Position numbers and translations under genes: made by a program
Source of the DNA: Flavobacterium sp.
GTDB lineage: Bacteria > Bacteroidota > Bacteroidia > Flavobacteriales > Flavobacteriaceae
Length of the DNA: 34,227 nucleotides
Direction of reading: 5' to 3'
NCBI GenBank assembly: GCA_018401995.1
Contig: JAGYJR010000021.1
Span: 1 to 34,227, forward strand
The notes under the pieces: generated by a model
What the model was told of the DNA's origin: nothing
Seen by the model: only the letters and a program-made list of their open reading frames with translations
Database searches by the model: none
Part shown: one piece after another, positions 31,897-34,227 of the stretch
How the letters are laid out: every line of letters starts with the position of its first letter
Numbering within the stretch: the stretch's first letter is position 1

Positions 31897-33363
31897 TTAT
31901 TTCTTAACCGGAATATTTTGTAAAATTTCCAATACAAATTTCCAATATTTTTGAGCAGAAGAAATACTCGCTCTTTCATCTGGGCTGTGTGCGCCGTGGA
32001 TCGTTGGTCCAAAAGAAATCATGTCCATTTTTGGGTAATTGGTTCCTAAAATTCCGCATTCTAATCCAGCGTGGCACGCTACTACATTTGGTTTTGAACC
32101 GTTTTGTTTTTCGTAAATAGCAGTTAACACGTCTAAAATTTCTGAATTGGGATTAGGTGTCCAACCAGGATAACTTCCTGAAAAAGTCACTTCGCAACCC
32201 ATTAATTCAAATGCTGAACGCAAGGCATTTGCCAAATCAAACTTAGAAGTTTCCACCGAAGAACGCGTTAAACATTGGATGGTAAGATTTCCACCACCAA
32301 CAGTTACTTTCGCAATATTGTTAGAAGTTTCTACCAAATCAGCAAAATCAGCACTCATTCTATAAACGCCGTTATGTGCGGTATAAATCGCTCTAACCAA
32401 GTAAAATTGTGCCATTGAAGGCATTACCATTTTAGGCGTTGTAGCAGATTTTTCTATTGTAATTTCTAAATTGGGCTCCGTAGTTTTGAATTCGGCTTTG
32501 ATTTCATTGGCAATTTGCATCATATCAAACACAAAAGCTTCATCGTAAATCGGTGCAATCACAACTTCCGCTACACTTTCTCTTGGAATAGCATTACGTA
32601 AACTTCCACCATTAATAGTAGCAATTTGTAAACCAAAATCCTCATAACCCGAATACAATAAACGGTTCATGATTTTATTTGCATTCCCTAATCCTTTATG
32701 AATATCCATTCCTGAATGTCCGCCTTTTAAGCCTTTCACCGTAATCGTATAACCAACAGAACCTTCTGGAGTGGGTTCTTCATCATATTCTGCAACAGCC
32801 GTAACGTCTACTCCACCAGCACAACCGATATCGATTTCATCGTCTTCTTCCGTATCTAAATTCAAAAGAATTTCTCCATCCAACATGCCACCTTGTAAGC
32901 CCATTGCTCCTGTCATTCCCGTTTCTTCGTCAATTGTAAACAAAGCTTCAATCGCAGGATGCGGAATATCCGTACTTTCTAAAATCGCCATGATTGTTGC
33001 TACTCCTAAACCGTTATCTGCACCCAAAGTAGTTCCTTTAGCGCGAACCCAATCACCATCCACATACATTTCAATTCCTTGTGTTTCGAAATCAAAATTG
33101 GTATCATTATTTTTTTGGTGCACCATATCCAAATGCGATTGCATGACAATGGTTTTGCGGTTTTCCATTCCTGGAGTCGCTGGTTTTTTAATAATTACGT
33201 TACCTACTTCATCTTTAATGGTTGAAAATCCCAATTTTTTACCAAAATCCATCATGAAAGCAATGACGCGTTCTTCTTTTTTTGATGGTCTTGGTACTGC
33301 ATTTAAATCGGCAAATTTATTCCAAAGTGCTTTTGGCTCTAGATTTCTAATTTCTTGGCTCAT
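31897..33363 (-). CDS. pepD: Aminoacyl-histidine dipeptidase (M20 family)
   Basis: PepD is a cytoplasmic di-zinc peptidase that cleaves X-His dipeptides such as carnosine. The 488-residue length is normal. Metal and catalytic motifs are in place: SHLDMVH with His77 and Asp79, TTLGADNGLG with Asp116 bridging the metals, FTIDEETGMTGA with the general base in the 145-147 acidic triplet, and HAGLECG late in the protein. The lid/dimerisation insert contains GLKGGHSGMDIHKGLGNAN. Its ATG shares one base with the stop of the upstream hepT gene (TAATG), so it may be translated by reinitiation from a toxin-antitoxin transcript. I see no clear separate promoter, although one inside hepT cannot be excluded. 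Confidence 0.95.
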   Translation of the reverse strand: MSQEIRNLEPKALWNKFADLNAVPRPSKKEERVIAFMMDFGKKLGFSTIKDEVGNVIIKKPATPGMENRKTIVMQSHLDMVHQKNNDTNFDFETQGIEMYVDGDWVRAKGTTLGADNGLGVATIMAILESTDIPHPAIEALFTIDEETGMTGAMGLQGGMLDGEILLNLDTEEDDEIDIGCAGGVDVTAVAEYDEEPTPEGSVGYTITVKGLKGGHSGMDIHKGLGNANKIMNRLLYSGYEDFGLQIATINGGSLRNAIPRESVAEVVIAPIYDEAFVFDMMQIANEIKAEFKTTEPNLEITIEKSATTPKMVMPSMAQFYLVRAIYTAHNGVYRMSADFADLVETSNNIAKVTVGGGNLTIQCLTRSSVETSKFDLANALRSAFELMGCEVTFSGSYPGWTPNPNSEILDVLTAIYEKQNGSKPNVVACHAGLECGILGTNYPKMDMISFGPTIHGAHSPDERASISSAQKYWKFVLEILQNIPVKK

Positions 33364-33725
33364 TATGTTTGTTTATTATTTTTTAAATCAGTTATTATTG
33401 CTAAAATTTCATTTTTAAAATGGGGTAAATCAAATTGAATAACATTCCAAACAATAGCAATATCAACTCCAAAATATTCATGGATTAATAAATTCCTTAA
33501 ACCAATTATTTGTTTCCACTCAACGCTTTCGTAGTTATTCGTCAATTCATCGGAAAGATGATTAGCTGCTTCTCCGATAATTTCAAGCTGTCTTACAGAA
33601 GCATGAATCATCATAGAGTTTTGTTGAAAATCAGAAAATTCAACTTGAAAGGTGTAATTCTCAATCTCATCAATAGCATCTAAAATGTGCTGTAATCGTA
33701 TCAAGTCTTTAGGATTACTTGGCAT
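33363..33725 (-). CDS. hepT: HepT-like toxin (HEPN, DUF86 family)
   Basis: A 120-residue HEPN-domain protein. The defining motif R-x4-H-x-Y is intact as RNLLIHEY (Arg77, His82, Tyr84), the RNase-type active site; in characterised MntA/HepT pairs the tyrosine is adenylylated by the partner to neutralise the toxin. The usual helical frame is visible (RLQHILDAIDEIENY, VRQLEIIGEAANHLS). Its start overlaps the mntA stop by 11 bases and its stop overlaps the pepD start by one base. Both key motifs of the module being intact argues for a functional toxin-antitoxin system. Confidence 0.88.
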   Translation of the reverse strand: MPSNPKDLIRLQHILDAIDEIENYTFQVEFSDFQQNSMMIHASVRQLEIIGEAANHLSDELTNNYESVEWKQIIGLRNLLIHEYFGVDIAIVWNVIQFDLPHFKNEILAIITDLKNNKQT

Positions 33726-34008
33726 AAATCAGTGTTTTTTCACTATCAACAATAGGTTTTATGTATTTTGATAAAGCATTTGAAGAAACCAAATCAACTT
33801 TTTTTCCTAAAAGTTGTTCTAAATCGAATTTCATTTGAACAAATTGCAAACCAATTGTTTTGGAATAATCAAGCTCAACCAAAAGATCTAAATCACTATC
33901 AATCCTAGCCTCATTTCTTACATAAGAGCCAAAAACATAAGCTTTCAAAACGGGTTTAGTTTTAAAATATTCTTTAATTTTTGATATTTGAGTTTTTCCT
34001 AATTGCAT
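33715..34008 (-). CDS. mntA: MntA-like nucleotidyltransferase antitoxin
   Basis: A 97-residue minimal nucleotidyltransferase. The active-site pattern G-S-x10-D-x-D is complete as GSYVRNEARIDSDLDLLVEL (Gly27, Ser28, Asp39, Asp41), and a third acidic residue follows near KKVDLVSS. In characterised pairs MntA transfers AMP groups to the HepT tyrosine. It is the first gene of the operon and overlaps hepT by 11 bases. A minus-strand TATATTTG box ends 4 bases before its ATG, so the message may be leaderless. Confidence 0.88.
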   Translation of the reverse strand: MQLGKTQISKIKEYFKTKPVLKAYVFGSYVRNEARIDSDLDLLVELDYSKTIGLQFVQMKFDLEQLLGKKVDLVSSNALSKYIKPIVDSEKTLIYAK

Positions 34009-34012
34009 ACTA

Positions 34013-34020
34013 CAAATATA
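34013..34020 (-). promoter_or_regulatory. -7 box for the mntA operon
   Basis: On the minus strand this is TATATTTG, an exact TAnnTTTG match, ending 4 bases before the mntA ATG. A near match on the plus strand (TATATTTA, 34032-34039) sits 4 bases before the divergent DUF3810 gene start. Confidence 0.45.
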
Positions 34021-34043
34021 AGAAGAGTTTTTATATTTACATT

Positions 34044-34227
34044 ATGAAAAAGATTATAGCTTTTAGTCTACTTATCCAAATCATCGTAGTCAAATCGATT
34101 GGTTTGTTTCCTGATTTTGTGGAACATTGGTACAGCAAAGGTTTTTATCCAAAACTGGCTTTTGTTTCTAGAAAGATCTTTGGAAGTTTGCCCTTTTCTT
34201 TTGGCGATATTATCTATTTTATTCTGA
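34044..34227 (+). CDS. DUF3810 family membrane protein, 3' partial
   Basis: The window ends inside this gene; 61 codons are visible. The N-terminus is hydrophobic (KKIIAFSLLIQIIVVKSIGL), followed by FPDFVEHWYSKGFYPKLAF, FGSLPFSFGDIIYFIL, which matches the start of DUF3810 proteins of Bacteroidetes: a first membrane helix, a short periplasmic segment with the P-x2-V-E-x-W/Y pattern, then a conserved (L/I)PFSFGD. DUF3810 proteins are polytopic and of uncertain, possibly zinc-peptidase-like, activity. It is divergent from mntA, with only 35 bases between the two starts. Confidence 0.82.
   Translation, partial: MKKIIAFSLLIQIIVVKSIGLFPDFVEHWYSKGFYPKLAFVSRKIFGSLPFSFGDIIYFIL

Noticed and set aside
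32771..33418. Open frame of 215 codons on the plus strand opposite pepD and hepT
   Set aside because: It is the antisense shadow of pepD, whose motifs are all intact. Its composition is serine/proline-rich without domain features.
1..34227. tRNA or rRNA genes
   Set aside because: I saw no cloverleaf-like segment with a TTCAA/GTTC T-arm and no rRNA signature by reading; a tRNAscan-SE run would be decisive.

Overview
The window (about 34 kb, AT-rich) looks like the chromosome of a member of the Flavobacteriia, most likely Flavobacterium or a close relative. The evidence is a type IX secretion C-terminal tail on a secreted phosphoesterase, genes of Flavobacteriia-restricted families (DUF6452/DUF6048, DUF6671, DUF3810), Bacteroidetes-type promoter boxes (TTTG, 19-nt spacer, TAnnTTTG), and an absence of Shine-Dalgarno sites. 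This assignment is an inference from gene content; no rRNA is present.

Layout. 1-6.6 kb: the 3' part of a class III PLP aminotransferase, then a TPR protein, a DUF368 polyprenyl-phosphate transporter-like protein, shikimate dehydrogenase (aroE) and a DUF349 coiled-coil protein. 6.8-12.3 kb: a complete tripartite RND efflux operon (adaptor, pump, TolC-like outer membrane protein). 12.3-18.7 kb: bestrophin-like channel, pheT, a DUF1697 gene (minus), an SLC13/DASS transporter, and a convergent multi-pass membrane protein whose 3' end overlaps it. 18.8-24.4 kb: a T9SS-exported metallophosphoesterase, rlmD with the DUF6452/DUF6048 pair, and a small membrane-protein gene broken by a frameshift. 24.4-28.6 kb: a LysR regulator divergent from a tight five-gene operon: two small proteins, a zinc-ribbon DUF6671 protein, a Sua5/TsaC t6A-synthesis enzyme and an SbtA-like bicarbonate transporter. 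Bicarbonate is a Sua5 substrate, so the last two genes may be functionally linked.

28.8-31.8 kb is the most unusual part. It is an array of four short units carrying five small unknown genes, separated by four folded repeats of 117-136 bp. Each repeat has the plan AAC, 1 nt, stem, variable middle, stem, 5 nt, GTT. The 7-15 bases at the left end of each unit are the inverted complement of the bases at its own right end, as expected for integron cassettes and attC sites. The stem sequences differ from site to site but co-vary, and two mismatched stem positions are conserved in all four. The cores match canonical attC only at AAC/GTT, and no integrase lies in the window, so this may be a divergent or undescribed cassette system.

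31.9-34.2 kb: pepD lies directly downstream of, and overlaps by one base, an MntA/HepT toxin-antitoxin pair, all on the minus strand. A DUF3810 gene starts divergently and runs off the window end.
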